37,814 nucleotides of DNA, from assembly GCA_023415035.1 (NCBI GenBank), contig JAEZLX010000106.1, positions 1 to 37,814 on the forward strand. The letters are read 5' to 3'. Each line of letters opens with the position of its first letter. The stretch's first letter is position 1. Shown in pieces: positions 30,949 to 37,814 of this stretch. A program made the position numbers and the translations under genes. The notes below the pieces were generated by a model, which was given only the letters and a program-made list of their open reading frames with translations, was not told the origin of the DNA and made no database searches. This DNA comes from Pseudomonadota bacterium. Lineage in GTDB: Bacteria; Pseudomonadota; Gammaproteobacteria; Burkholderiales; Burkholderiaceae_C.

Positions 30949-31734
30949 ATGAGTGCCATGTCTTCCTTTCCCGAGCTGTTCGAACAGATGTTCGACGTGC
31001 AGGTTTCCGTGCTCATTCCGGCCAAGGATGAGGCTGGCAACATCGGATCGCTTGTCACCGAGATTGCACAGGCGCTGGGCCCGGTGTGCCCCTACGAGAT
31101 CGTGCTGGTCGACGACGGCAGCGGCGACGGCACCGGCCAGGTGTTCCTGCAGCGCTGCCGCGAGCTGGGCGCGCCGGCGCAGCTGCTGCGCCATGCCCGC
31201 AGCTGCGGCCAGAGCACGGCGCTGATGACGGCCGCCCGCCACGCGCGCGGGCGCTACCTGCTGACGATCGACGGCGACGGCCAGAACGACCCGGCCGACA
31301 TTCCGGCGCTGCTGGCCGAGGCGGGGAAGATGGCGGCGCAGGACAAGGACTTCTGCATTGCCGGCTACCGCAAGAACCGGCGCGACACCGAGTGGAAGAA
31401 GATCCAGTCGAAGATCGCCAATGCGGTGCGCCGCCGCATCCTCGATGACGGCGTGCCGGATACCGGCTGCGGGTTGAAGCTGATTCCCCGCCGAACCTGG
31501 CTGATGCTGCCGTACTTCGACCACATGCACCGTTACATCCCGGCGCTGGTGCTGCGTCTGGGGGGCAAGGTCTCCGTGGTGCCGGTGAACCACCGCCACC
31601 GGCAGGCCGGCGTGTCCAAGTACACGGCGTGGAACCGCCTGTGGGTCGGCATCGTCGACATGTTCGGCGTGCGCTGGCTGATCCGCCGCAGCAGGCAGCC
31701 CCAGCTGGAACGGGTGGAAAGCACGTCGGCATGA
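30949..31734 (+). CDS. GT2 glycosyltransferase, dolichyl/undecaprenyl-phosphate sugar synthase type
   Basis: A 261-residue soluble-looking GT-A enzyme. Motifs: VLIPAKDEAGNIG (19-33), the nucleotide-binding VDDGSGDGT (54-62), the metal-binding TIDGDGQNDP (107-115), DTGCGLKLIPR and the late HRQAGVSKYTAWNR. These are features of dolichol-phosphate mannose synthase-like enzymes that load a sugar from a nucleotide donor on a polyprenyl phosphate. Unlike ArnC, it has no C-terminal membrane helices, so it probably attaches peripherally. The start is uncertain: ATG 30949 follows CCAGGG, while ATG 30898 and 30958 are also in frame. GAGAAT at 30920 could be a -10. The next gene overlaps it by 4 bases. 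Confidence 0.88.
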   Translation: MSAMSSFPELFEQMFDVQVSVLIPAKDEAGNIGSLVTEIAQALGPVCPYEIVLVDDGSGDGTGQVFLQRCRELGAPAQLLRHARSCGQSTALMTAARHARGRYLLTIDGDGQNDPADIPALLAEAGKMAAQDKDFCIAGYRKNRRDTEWKKIQSKIANAVRRRILDDGVPDTGCGLKLIPRRTWLMLPYFDHMHRYIPALVLRLGGKVSVVPVNHRHRQAGVSKYTAWNRLWVGIVDMFGVRWLIRRSRQPQLERVESTSA

Positions 31735-32414
31735 AGTCCGACGCGAAGCTGCTGGTCAAACCGCTGGTCTTGACCGGTGTGCTGACGCTGGCCTTCGTGG
31801 CCCTGCACGCCGGCTGGCTGGGCGACGTGACCGAGGAAGACCTGCTGCGCCGGCTGTTCAGCCAACACCAGGCCGTTGCCTGGCCTGTGTTCCTGCTGGG
31901 GTCCGTCGTCTACACCGCGCTGGGCGCGCCACGCCAGGTGCTGGCCTTCTGCTGCGGCTATCTGCTCGGCGGCTGGTGGGGTGGCGTCTTGGCCACGCTG
32001 CTGACAGCGCTGGGTGCGCTGCTGACCATGGCGGCGGTGCGCCTCACCGGTCTGGACTGGCTGCGCCGCCAACACGTGCGGCAGATCCAGCGGGTGCGTG
32101 ACATCCTGGCGGACGACACGTGGCTGTGGATCTGCGTCATCCGCCTGATGCCCGTGGGCTCGAACCTGCTGACCAACATCGCCGCGGCGCTGGCCGGGCT
32201 CAACCTGCGGCAGGTGCTGGCAGGCAGCCTGCTGGGCTACCTGCCGCAGTCGCTGCTGTTCGCTTACGCGGGTCGCGGCATGGCCCTGCAGGACAACACC
32301 AAGCTGTGGATCAGCCTGGGCCTGCTGGTGATTTCCAGCGTGCTGGCCTGGTACCTGTATCACCACGGGTTCAAGCAGCGTCTGGCGCGGCTGAAGGAGG
32401 CCGGGCATGACTGA
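31731..32414 (+). CDS. VTT/TVP38 (DedA-superfamily) membrane protein
   Basis: A 227-residue membrane protein of the SNARE-associated/VTT domain family. It has an N-terminal helix (about residues 9-27), then the characteristic GAPRQVLAFCCGYLLGGWWGGVLA re-entrant segment. A second half-domain (RLMPVGSNLLTNIAAALAGL, then GYLPQSLLFAYAGRG) and a last helix with basic tail follow. Relatives in the DedA group move undecaprenyl phosphate across the inner membrane. Its place between a polyprenyl-phosphate sugar synthase and an ArnT-like transferase, coupled to both by 4- and 8-base overlaps, suggests it moves the carrier or carrier-linked sugar. The function is inferred from family and context. Confidence 0.85.
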   Translation: MKSDAKLLVKPLVLTGVLTLAFVALHAGWLGDVTEEDLLRRLFSQHQAVAWPVFLLGSVVYTALGAPRQVLAFCCGYLLGGWWGGVLATLLTALGALLTMAAVRLTGLDWLRRQHVRQIQRVRDILADDTWLWICVIRLMPVGSNLLTNIAAALAGLNLRQVLAGSLLGYLPQSLLFAYAGRGMALQDNTKLWISLGLLVISSVLAWYLYHHGFKQRLARLKEAGHD

Positions 32415-34140
32415 GTCGGTGCGGCCGGATGACCGCGCCGGTGTGCCGGTGTGGCTGCTGGTCGCGCTGGCGGCCGTCGTGATGCTGGCGGGCATCGGGC
32501 TGCGCGGCCCCTGGCCGGCGGACGAGCCGCGCTTTGCGCAGATCGCGCGCGAGATGGTCGAGTCGGGCCAATGGCTGTTCCCGATGCGGGGCGGCGAGCC
32601 CTATCCGGACAAGCCGCCGGTGTTCGTCTGGCTGGTGGCGCTGTGCTACCTGGTCACGGGACAGCTCAAGATCGCCTTTCTGTTGCCGAGCGCGATCGCC
32701 GGGCTGGGCACGCTCTGGCTGGTGCACGACATGGGGCGCCGGCTCTGGGGTGACGACGTCGCGCGTGCGGCCGCACTGGTGCTGCTGATCACCCCGCAGT
32801 TCCTGCTGCAGGCCAAGACCGCGCAGATCGATGCGCTGGTCTGCTTCTGGATCACCCTGGGCTGTTACGGCCTTTTGCGGCACTTCCTGCTAGGGCCGGC
32901 CTGGGGTTGGTACGTGACCGCCTTCGTGGCGATGGCACTGGGCATCATGACCAAGGGCGTGGGCTTCCTGCCGCTGCTGATGCTGCCGCCGCTGGCGTTG
33001 TGGGGTGCCCGCGCGCGAGCCGCCGGGACGGCCGAGGTCTGGGGCTGGCGCAGCTGGCTCGGGCCGGTGGCCCTGCTGGCGACGCTGGCCCTGTGGCTCG
33101 GGCCCATGCTGTGGCAGGTGGCGGCCTCGGGCAGCGCGGAGCTGCAGGCCTACCGCGACAACATCCTGCTGCGGCAGACGGCCGGCCGATATGCCAACCC
33201 CTGGGGGCACCTCAAGCCCTGGCACTATTTCCTCACCCAGGCGATGCCGACGGTGTGGCTGCCGCTGACCCTGCTGCTGCTGACCCAGTGGCGGCGGCTG
33301 GTGCGTGTGTGGCGCGAAGATCCGCGGGCGCGCAGCCTGATGGCCTGGGTGGCGCTGGTGATCGTGTTCTTTTCGTTCAGCCGCGGCAAGCGCGAGGTCT
33401 ACATCCTGCCGGCCCTGCCCATGCTGGCCCTGGTGGCGGGCGTGCTCTGGCAGCGCGTGCTGGCCGAGCGGGGCGAAGGCGTGACCCGCGTCGTGCTGCG
33501 GCTGGTGGCCGGTGCTCTGGGGCTGACGGTGCTGGCGCTGGGCGCGCTGGCCCTGTGGCAGCCCGGCGCCCTGGGTGCGAAGGCGGCGGCCTATGCCGAC
33601 GAGATGGCTGATCTGGCGCTGCCGGTGCTGATCCTGGGGGCGGTATCGCTGGCGGTGCTGGCGCTGGCCTGGCGGCGTCCGCTGCTGGATCAGCTGGCTG
33701 CGGTGTCCCTGGCCAGCTGGCTGGTCATCGGGTTGCTGGTGTGGCCGGCAATGGACCCGCACCGCACGCCCAGGGCGGCCATGGCGGATCTGGAGCGGCG
33801 CCTGCCGGCGTCGGCCGAGCTGGGGCTGCTGGATTTCAAGGAGCAGTTCCTGCTGTACGCGCGCCGCCCGGTCACGCATTTCAGCTACCTGGCGCCGCTG
33901 GAGGAGCAGGAGCGCAATGCCTGGCAGTGGATGCGCGAGCGGCCGGACCGCTGGCTGCTGCTGCCGGGCAGCGACCGGCTGACCTGTTTCGATCCGTCGC
34001 GCGCGCAGCCGCTGGTGTCGGCCCACCGGCGCGAGTGGGTGCTGCTCGATGCGTCGGCGCTGCGGCACGATTGCCCGCCGCCGCAGCAGGTGCGACGCTA
34101 CACCTGGCAACCCCGGCGCCTGGATATTCTCGAACCATGA
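32407..34140 (+). CDS. ArnT-like GT39 family integral membrane glycosyltransferase
   Basis: A 577-residue protein with an N-terminal bundle of many membrane helices and a hydrophilic C-terminal part. The first periplasmic loop has the catalytic acidic pair D39-E40 in PADEPRFAQIAREM, as in ArnT, and the second has PYPDKPPVFVWL, matching the ArnT metal/lipid-phosphate site. FSRGKREVYILPALPML is another conserved loop. ArnT-type enzymes transfer a sugar from undecaprenyl phosphate to lipid A or core on the periplasmic face. The donor here is probably whatever the upstream GT2 makes; the acceptor is unknown. It overlaps the VTT gene by 8 bases and the epimerase ATG by 4. Confidence 0.9.
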   Translation: MTESVRPDDRAGVPVWLLVALAAVVMLAGIGLRGPWPADEPRFAQIAREMVESGQWLFPMRGGEPYPDKPPVFVWLVALCYLVTGQLKIAFLLPSAIAGLGTLWLVHDMGRRLWGDDVARAAALVLLITPQFLLQAKTAQIDALVCFWITLGCYGLLRHFLLGPAWGWYVTAFVAMALGIMTKGVGFLPLLMLPPLALWGARARAAGTAEVWGWRSWLGPVALLATLALWLGPMLWQVAASGSAELQAYRDNILLRQTAGRYANPWGHLKPWHYFLTQAMPTVWLPLTLLLLTQWRRLVRVWREDPRARSLMAWVALVIVFFSFSRGKREVYILPALPMLALVAGVLWQRVLAERGEGVTRVVLRLVAGALGLTVLALGALALWQPGALGAKAAAYADEMADLALPVLILGAVSLAVLALAWRRPLLDQLAAVSLASWLVIGLLVWPAMDPHRTPRAAMADLERRLPASAELGLLDFKEQFLLYARRPVTHFSYLAPLEEQERNAWQWMRERPDRWLLLPGSDRLTCFDPSRAQPLVSAHRREWVLLDASALRHDCPPPQQVRRYTWQPRRLDILEP

Positions 34141-35162
34141 CGACTCCCGAAACCCTGCAACCGCGCCGCGTGCTGGTCACCGGCGCCGCCGGTTTCATCG
34201 GCTTTCACGCGTGCCAGCGGCTGCTCGCCGATGGCGTCGAGGTGCTGGGCGTGGACAGTCTCACGCCGTACTACGATCCCCGGCTCAAGCAGGACCGGCT
34301 GGCGGTGCTGCAGGCGCAGGCCGGGTTCCGCTTCGAGCGGCTCGACCTGGCCGACCGGGCGGCGACCGCGGCCTTGTTCCAGCACGAGCGCTTCGACGCC
34401 GTGCTGCATCTGGCGGCGCAGGCCGGCGTGCGCTACTCGGTCGAGAACCCGCTGGCTTATCTGGACAGCAACCTCGCCGGCATGATGAACGTGCTGGAGG
34501 GCTGCCGTCATGCGGGCGTCGCCCATCTGGTCTATGCCTCGTCCAGCTCGGTGTACGGCGCGGGCAACACCATGCCGCTGACCGAGGACAAGGTGACCGA
34601 CCGACCGGTGTCGCTGTACGCGGCGAGCAAGAAGGCCAACGAGGTCATGGCCTACAGCTACAGCCATCTCTACGGCCTGCCGGCCAGCGGCCTGCGGCTG
34701 TTCACGGTGTATGGCCCCTGGGGGCGGCCCGACATGGCGATCTTCCGTTTCGTGCGCGCCATCGAGGCGGGCGAGACCATCGACGTTTACAACCACGGCC
34801 GGATGCGGCGCGACTTCACCTATGTCGGCGACGTGGTCGAAGCCATCGCGCGTGTGCTGCGCCGCCCGCCACTGCGCCAGGGCGATGCGCCGCCGCAGCG
34901 TGTGCTCAACGTGGGCAACAGCGCGCCGGTGATGCTGATGGATTTCATCGGCAGCCTGGAGCGGGCGCTGGGCAAGACCGCGCACAAGCGCCTGCTGCCA
35001 ATGCAGCCGGGTGACGTGCCGGACACCTGGGCCGACGTGTCGCGCCTGCAGGCCCTCACCGGCTTTGCGCCCGCCACGCCGCTGGACGAGGGCGTGGCGC
35101 GCTTTGTTGCGTGGTACCGCGACTATGTGGCCCGGCGCGGCGCGGCGCCGCTGGCCGCCTGA
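34137..35162 (+). CDS. NAD-dependent epimerase, UDP-glucuronate 4-epimerase-like
   Basis: A 341-residue extended short-chain dehydrogenase. NAD site GAAGFIGFHA (17-26), catalytic pair Tyr161-xxx-Lys165 in LYAASKKANE, and the segment TVYGPWGRPDMAIF with MRRDFTYVGDVVEAI. This region is very close to LpsL/CapI enzymes that interconvert UDP-glucuronate and UDP-galacturonate. Alternative 4-epimerase substrates cannot be excluded. The ATG overlaps the GT39 stop (ATGA), tying sugar-nucleotide supply to transfer. TATTCT lies six bases before the ATG, a weak match to the leaderless pattern seen elsewhere. Confidence 0.9.
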   Translation: MTTPETLQPRRVLVTGAAGFIGFHACQRLLADGVEVLGVDSLTPYYDPRLKQDRLAVLQAQAGFRFERLDLADRAATAALFQHERFDAVLHLAAQAGVRYSVENPLAYLDSNLAGMMNVLEGCRHAGVAHLVYASSSSVYGAGNTMPLTEDKVTDRPVSLYAASKKANEVMAYSYSHLYGLPASGLRLFTVYGPWGRPDMAIFRFVRAIEAGETIDVYNHGRMRRDFTYVGDVVEAIARVLRRPPLRQGDAPPQRVLNVGNSAPVMLMDFIGSLERALGKTAHKRLLPMQPGDVPDTWADVSRLQALTGFAPATPLDEGVARFVAWYRDYVARRGAAPLAA

Positions 35163-35175
35163 ACAGGCGCACGCC

Positions 35176-35742
35176 ATGAACGAGATCAATCTGGTCCTGC
35201 TGCCTCTGTGGAACCTGCCTCCGGACACCTCTGCCTGGTCCGTCGGCCTGGCCAGATTCGCGTCGGGTGTGCTGACCAATGTGTCCTTGCTGGCCGTGTT
35301 CGCCACCCTGGCTTTCCGGGGGGCATGGCGCCAGATGGGCTGGCAGATGCTGGTCGCGCTGGCGCTGGCCTGGCTGGTGGCGCGGGGCATCCACATGGCC
35401 TGGCCGCAACCTCGGCCCTTCATGCTCGGCCTGGGGCATCAGTGGATCGAGCATGCGCCGACGGCAAGCTTCCCGAGCCGCCACGCCACCATCGGCATGG
35501 CCTTCGGCATGACAGGCCTGCTGGCCGCCCCCCGGCGCTGGGTCGGTGTGCTGTGCCTGCTGACCGGTCTGCTGATCGGCTGGAGCCGCGTGGCGCTGGG
35601 TGTGCACTTTCCGCTGGACGTGATCGCCGGGTGGCTGATCGCTGGCGCGCTGGCGCTGGCGGTGCATCTCGGCTGGCGGCGTCTGGTACCGCCCGCGCCA
35701 TTGCCTACAATTTGCGCTGGCCGGCCCAGCCGGCACCGATGA
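35176..35742 (+). CDS. PAP2-superfamily membrane phosphatase
   Basis: A 188-residue membrane phosphatase of the lipid phosphatase type. Motif 3 is exact: SR-VALGV-H-FPL-D (S137, R138, H144, D148), with the nucleophile His. Motif 2 is FPSRH (P100-H103, PSGH in the classic form). Motif 1 reads H-MAWPQP-RP (73-81), so the usual lysine of KX6RP is histidine. Homologues dephosphorylate undecaprenyl diphosphate, phosphatidylglycerol phosphate or lipid A. In this operon carrier recycling or lipid A trimming fits best. It begins 13 bases after the epimerase stop. A pgk promoter seems to lie in its 3' end. Confidence 0.85.
   Translation: MNEINLVLLPLWNLPPDTSAWSVGLARFASGVLTNVSLLAVFATLAFRGAWRQMGWQMLVALALAWLVARGIHMAWPQPRPFMLGLGHQWIEHAPTASFPSRHATIGMAFGMTGLLAAPRRWVGVLCLLTGLLIGWSRVALGVHFPLDVIAGWLIAGALALAVHLGWRRLVPPAPLPTICAGRPSRHR
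35683..35711 (+). promoter_or_regulatory. Putative pgk promoter within the 3' end of the PAP2 gene
   Basis: TACAAT (35706-35711, 5 of 6 to TATAAT) lies 17 bases after CTGGTA (35683-35688, a weak -35). It would give pgk a leader of about 55 bases and let a central glycolytic enzyme be expressed apart from the glycosylation genes. Confidence 0.45.
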
Positions 35743-35773
35743 CCCATCCTGGCCCTGCGGGGCCCATCACCCC

Positions 35774-36967
35774 ATGAAATTCATCCGATTCTCCGATCTG
35801 TGCGCCAATGGCCAGGCCAAAGGCAAGCGTGTGTTCATCCGTGCCGACCTGAACGTGCCCCAGGACGACCAGGGCAACATCACCGAAGACACCCGCGTGC
35901 GTGCCTCGGTGCCGGCGATCCGCATGGCGCTGGATGCGGGTGCCGCCGTCATGGTCACCTCGCACCTGGGCCGCCCCACCGAAGGCGAATTCAAGCCCGA
36001 GGACTCGCTCGCGCCGGTGGCGCGGCGTCTGTCCGAACTGCTGGATCGCCAGGTGCGCCTGGTGGCCGACTGGGTGGACGGCGGCTTCGACGTTCAGCCC
36101 GGAGAGGTCGTGCTGCTGGAAAACTGCCGCCTGAACGTGGGCGAAAAGAAGAACAAGCCCGAGCTGGCCGCCAAGCTGGGCAAGCTCTGCGACATCTTCG
36201 TGCACGACGCCTTCGGCACCGCGCACCGCGCCGAGGGCACGACCTACGGCATTGCCGAGACGGCACCGATCGCCTGCGCCGGCCCGCTGCTGGCCGCCGA
36301 GATGGACGCCATTTCCAAGGCGCTGGCCAACCCGAAGCGCCCGCTGGTGGCGATCGTGGCCGGCTCCAAGGTCAGCACCAAGCTGACCATCCTGCAAAGC
36401 CTGGCGAAGAACGTGGACGGGCTGATTGTCGGCGGCGGCATAGCCAACACCTTCATGCTGGCCGCCGGCATGAAGATCGGCAAGAGCCTGGCCGAGGCCG
36501 ACCTGGTGGGCGAGGCCAAGGCCGTGATCGATGCCATGGCCGCGCGCGGCGCCGAGGTGCCGATCCCCGAGGACGTGGTGGTCGCCAAGTCCTTCGCGGC
36601 CGACGCACCGGCCACGGTCAAGGCCGCCACCGATGTGGCCGATGACGACATGATCCTGGACATCGGCCCCAGGACCGCCGCCAAGCTGGCCGGGAAGCTC
36701 AAGGCCGCCGGCACCATCGTCTGGAACGGCCCGGTGGGCGTGTTCGAGTTCGACGCCTTCGCCAAGGGCACCGAGACCATCGCCCGCGCGATCGCGGAAT
36801 CGAGCGCCTTCAGCATCGCGGGCGGCGGTGACACGCTGGCCGCCATCGCCAAGTACGGCATTGAGAAGGACGTGGGCTACATCTCCACCGGCGGCGGCGC
36901 CTTCCTGGAAGTGCTCGAAGGCAAGACCCTGCCGGCGTTCGAGGTGCTGGCGCGCCGCGCCGGCTGA
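35774..36967 (+). CDS. pgk: Phosphoglycerate kinase
   Basis: A 397-residue glycolytic/gluconeogenic enzyme (E. coli 387) converting 1,3-bisphosphoglycerate and ADP to 3-phosphoglycerate and ATP. Conserved stretches: RVFIRADLNVPQD (PGK signature), VTSHLGRPTEGE, LLENCRLNVGEKKNKPELA, VAGSKVSTKLTIL, WNGPVGVFEFDAFAKGT and the nucleotide loop IAGGGDTLAAI with GYISTGGGAFLE. All parts are intact. It has its own promoter-like sequence upstream and a strong hairpin after the stop. No Shine-Dalgarno is obvious before ATG 35774. Confidence 0.98.
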   Translation: MKFIRFSDLCANGQAKGKRVFIRADLNVPQDDQGNITEDTRVRASVPAIRMALDAGAAVMVTSHLGRPTEGEFKPEDSLAPVARRLSELLDRQVRLVADWVDGGFDVQPGEVVLLENCRLNVGEKKNKPELAAKLGKLCDIFVHDAFGTAHRAEGTTYGIAETAPIACAGPLLAAEMDAISKALANPKRPLVAIVAGSKVSTKLTILQSLAKNVDGLIVGGGIANTFMLAAGMKIGKSLAEADLVGEAKAVIDAMAARGAEVPIPEDVVVAKSFAADAPATVKAATDVADDDMILDIGPRTAAKLAGKLKAAGTIVWNGPVGVFEFDAFAKGTETIARAIAESSAFSIAGGGDTLAAIAKYGIEKDVGYISTGGGAFLEVLEGKTLPAFEVLARRAG

Positions 36968-36983
36968 GCGCCGGACCAGCCTT

Positions 36984-37016
36984 CCGGTGCCCGCACGCGC
37001 AGCGGGCGCCGGTTTC
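36984..37016. terminator. Hairpin terminator between pgk and the convergent oxidoreductase gene
   Basis: CCGGTGCCCGC (36984-36994) pairs with GCGGGCGCCGG (37002-37012) with a single G-T wobble and a 7-base loop, followed by TTTCCC. It lies between two convergent stop codons and could serve both directions; the T run is short on the plus strand and absent on the minus. Confidence 0.6.
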
Positions 37017-37027
37017 CCGGCCCGGCG

Positions 37028-37814
37028 TCAGCCGCCAAGTGCCGGATAGTCGATGTAGCCCTTCTCGCCGCCACCGTAGAAGGTGCGCTGGTCCCAGGCA
37101 TTGAGTGGCGCGTTGGTTCTCAGCCGTTCGACGAGGTCGGGGTTGGCGATGTAGGCCTTGCCGAAGGCGACGATGTCGGCGCGTCCGCTGGCCACGGCTT
37201 CGGCCGCCATGGCGCCGTCGTAGCCGTTGTTGACCATCCAGGCGCCTTGGCCGCCGGCCTCGCGGTAGGTCACCTTGAGCGCGGCGTAGTCGAAGGGGCG
37301 TTCGGGCAGCTCGCGCGGGCCGCCGGTCGCGCCCTCGATGATGTGGACATAGGCCAGACCCAGCGCGGCGAGCTGGCGCACCACGTACCCGAACAGGGGC
37401 TGCGGGTCGGCGTCGATGATGTCGTTGGCCGGCGTCACCGGCGAGAGGCGGATGCCCACCTTGCCGCCACCCACCGCATCCACCACCGCACGTGTCACCT
37501 CGAGCAGCAGGCGGGCGCGGTTTTCAATCGAACCGCCGTACCCGTCGGTGCGCTGGTTCGCGCCGGTCTTCAGGAACTGGTCCAGCAGGTAGCCGTTGGC
37601 CGCGTGGATCTCCACGCCGTCGAAGCCTGCGTGGGCCACGGCCTGGCGCGCGGCGTTCACATAGTCCTGGACGATGCCAGGCAGCTCCGAGGTGTCCAGC
37701 GCACGCGGCGTGGACGTGGGCACGAAGCCGCCCTGACCGGTGCCGCGGTCGATCAGGTAGGTCTTGGACCTGGCGGCGACGGCCGCCCGCCCCACGGGCC
37801 CGCCGCCCCCGGGG
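37028..37814 (-). CDS. Old Yellow Enzyme family alkene reductase (NemA-like), C-terminal part, cut by window edge
   Basis: About 260 C-terminal residues of an FMN-dependent NAD(P)H:flavin oxidoreductase that reduces activated alkenes and N-ethylmaleimide-like electrophiles. The reading frame is open to the window end, where it encodes PGGGGPV, the expected upstream motif. Visible signatures: SKTYLI, FVPTSTPRAL, the substrate-binding FDGVEIHAANGYLLDQFLKT (family His/Asn pair), NQRTDGYGGSIENR, VGIRLSP, MVNNGYD and the FMN-phosphate loop VAFGKAYIANPDLVERLR. The GTG at 37795 is an internal codon, not a start. It converges on pgk with a hairpin between. Confidence 0.93.
   Translation of the reverse strand, partial: PGGGGPVGRAAVAARSKTYLIDRGTGQGGFVPTSTPRALDTSELPGIVQDYVNAARQAVAHAGFDGVEIHAANGYLLDQFLKTGANQRTDGYGGSIENRARLLLEVTRAVVDAVGGGKVGIRLSPVTPANDIIDADPQPLFGYVVRQLAALGLAYVHIIEGATGGPRELPERPFDYAALKVTYREAGGQGAWMVNNGYDGAMAAEAVASGRADIVAFGKAYIANPDLVERLRTNAPLNAWDQRTFYGGGEKGYIDYPALGG

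Noticed and set aside
1..37814. CRISPR arrays, tRNA or rRNA genes, insertion sequences, prophage or defence genes
   Set aside because: Reading both strands I saw no regularly spaced direct repeats, tRNA-like cloverleaf with T-loop, transposase or integrase motif, or phage structural gene. Composition looks uniform throughout.

Overview
The window is chromosomal DNA of a high-GC betaproteobacterium, most likely order Burkholderiales and probably near Comamonadaceae. This rests on recognised families and gene order (GlnE next to YhdP and a Nit-type hydrolase, DprA and a LysM protein divergent from Def and Fmt, YajC-SecD-SecF, a DUF1631 protein, a fused 1200-residue indolepyruvate oxidoreductase). 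A palindromic intergenic element of a type I associate with Comamonadaceae points the same way. I see no rRNA, tRNA, CRISPR array, phage gene or insertion sequence. Genes are packed tightly, with many 4- and 8-base start/stop overlaps.

Layout. 1-900: the 5' end of purB leaves on the minus strand, and a YibF-like glutathione transferase with a terminator follows on the plus strand. 919-1214 has no convincing protein gene. Its minus strand can fold into two hairpins with a C/U-rich loop and a terminal U run, a candidate small RNA. 1215-8910: glnE and a rhomboid-like gene on the minus strand, with yhdP divergent from glnE; the two start codons are 17 bases apart. 8975-12499: a Nit-type amidase, a PAS sensor kinase and a FixJ-type regulator. 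12506-15163: a 48-residue membrane protein gene (minus), mltA, cysQ, and a convergent Lrp/AsnC regulator. 15414-19016: the fused indolepyruvate ferredoxin oxidoreductase, divergent from the Lrp gene, with a perfect 15-base palindrome between them. 19148-22549: yajC, secD and secF. 22629-27569: DUF1631 protein, then convergent dprA and a LysM protein. 27769-30871: def, a lipoprotein, fmt, azlC and azlD.

30949-35742 is a coupled five-gene module: a GT2 polyprenyl-phosphate glycosyltransferase, a VTT/TVP38 membrane protein, an ArnT-like GT39 transferase, a UDP-glucuronate 4-epimerase-like enzyme and a PAP2 phosphatase. Together they could make a uronic acid sugar nucleotide, load it on a lipid carrier, move it across the membrane, transfer it to an envelope acceptor (for example lipid A or LPS core) and recycle the carrier. 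pgk follows with its own promoter-like sequence. The window ends in an Old Yellow Enzyme-family gene cut off by the edge.

The strongest points for a second look are the candidate anti-Shine-Dalgarno small RNA (1016-1170, minus), the lipid-linked uronic acid module, the rhomboid-like protein lacking its catalytic histidine, the small membrane protein whose start overlaps mltA, and several genes whose -10-like hexamer lies exactly 6 bases before the start codon with no ribosome binding site (possible leaderless mRNAs).
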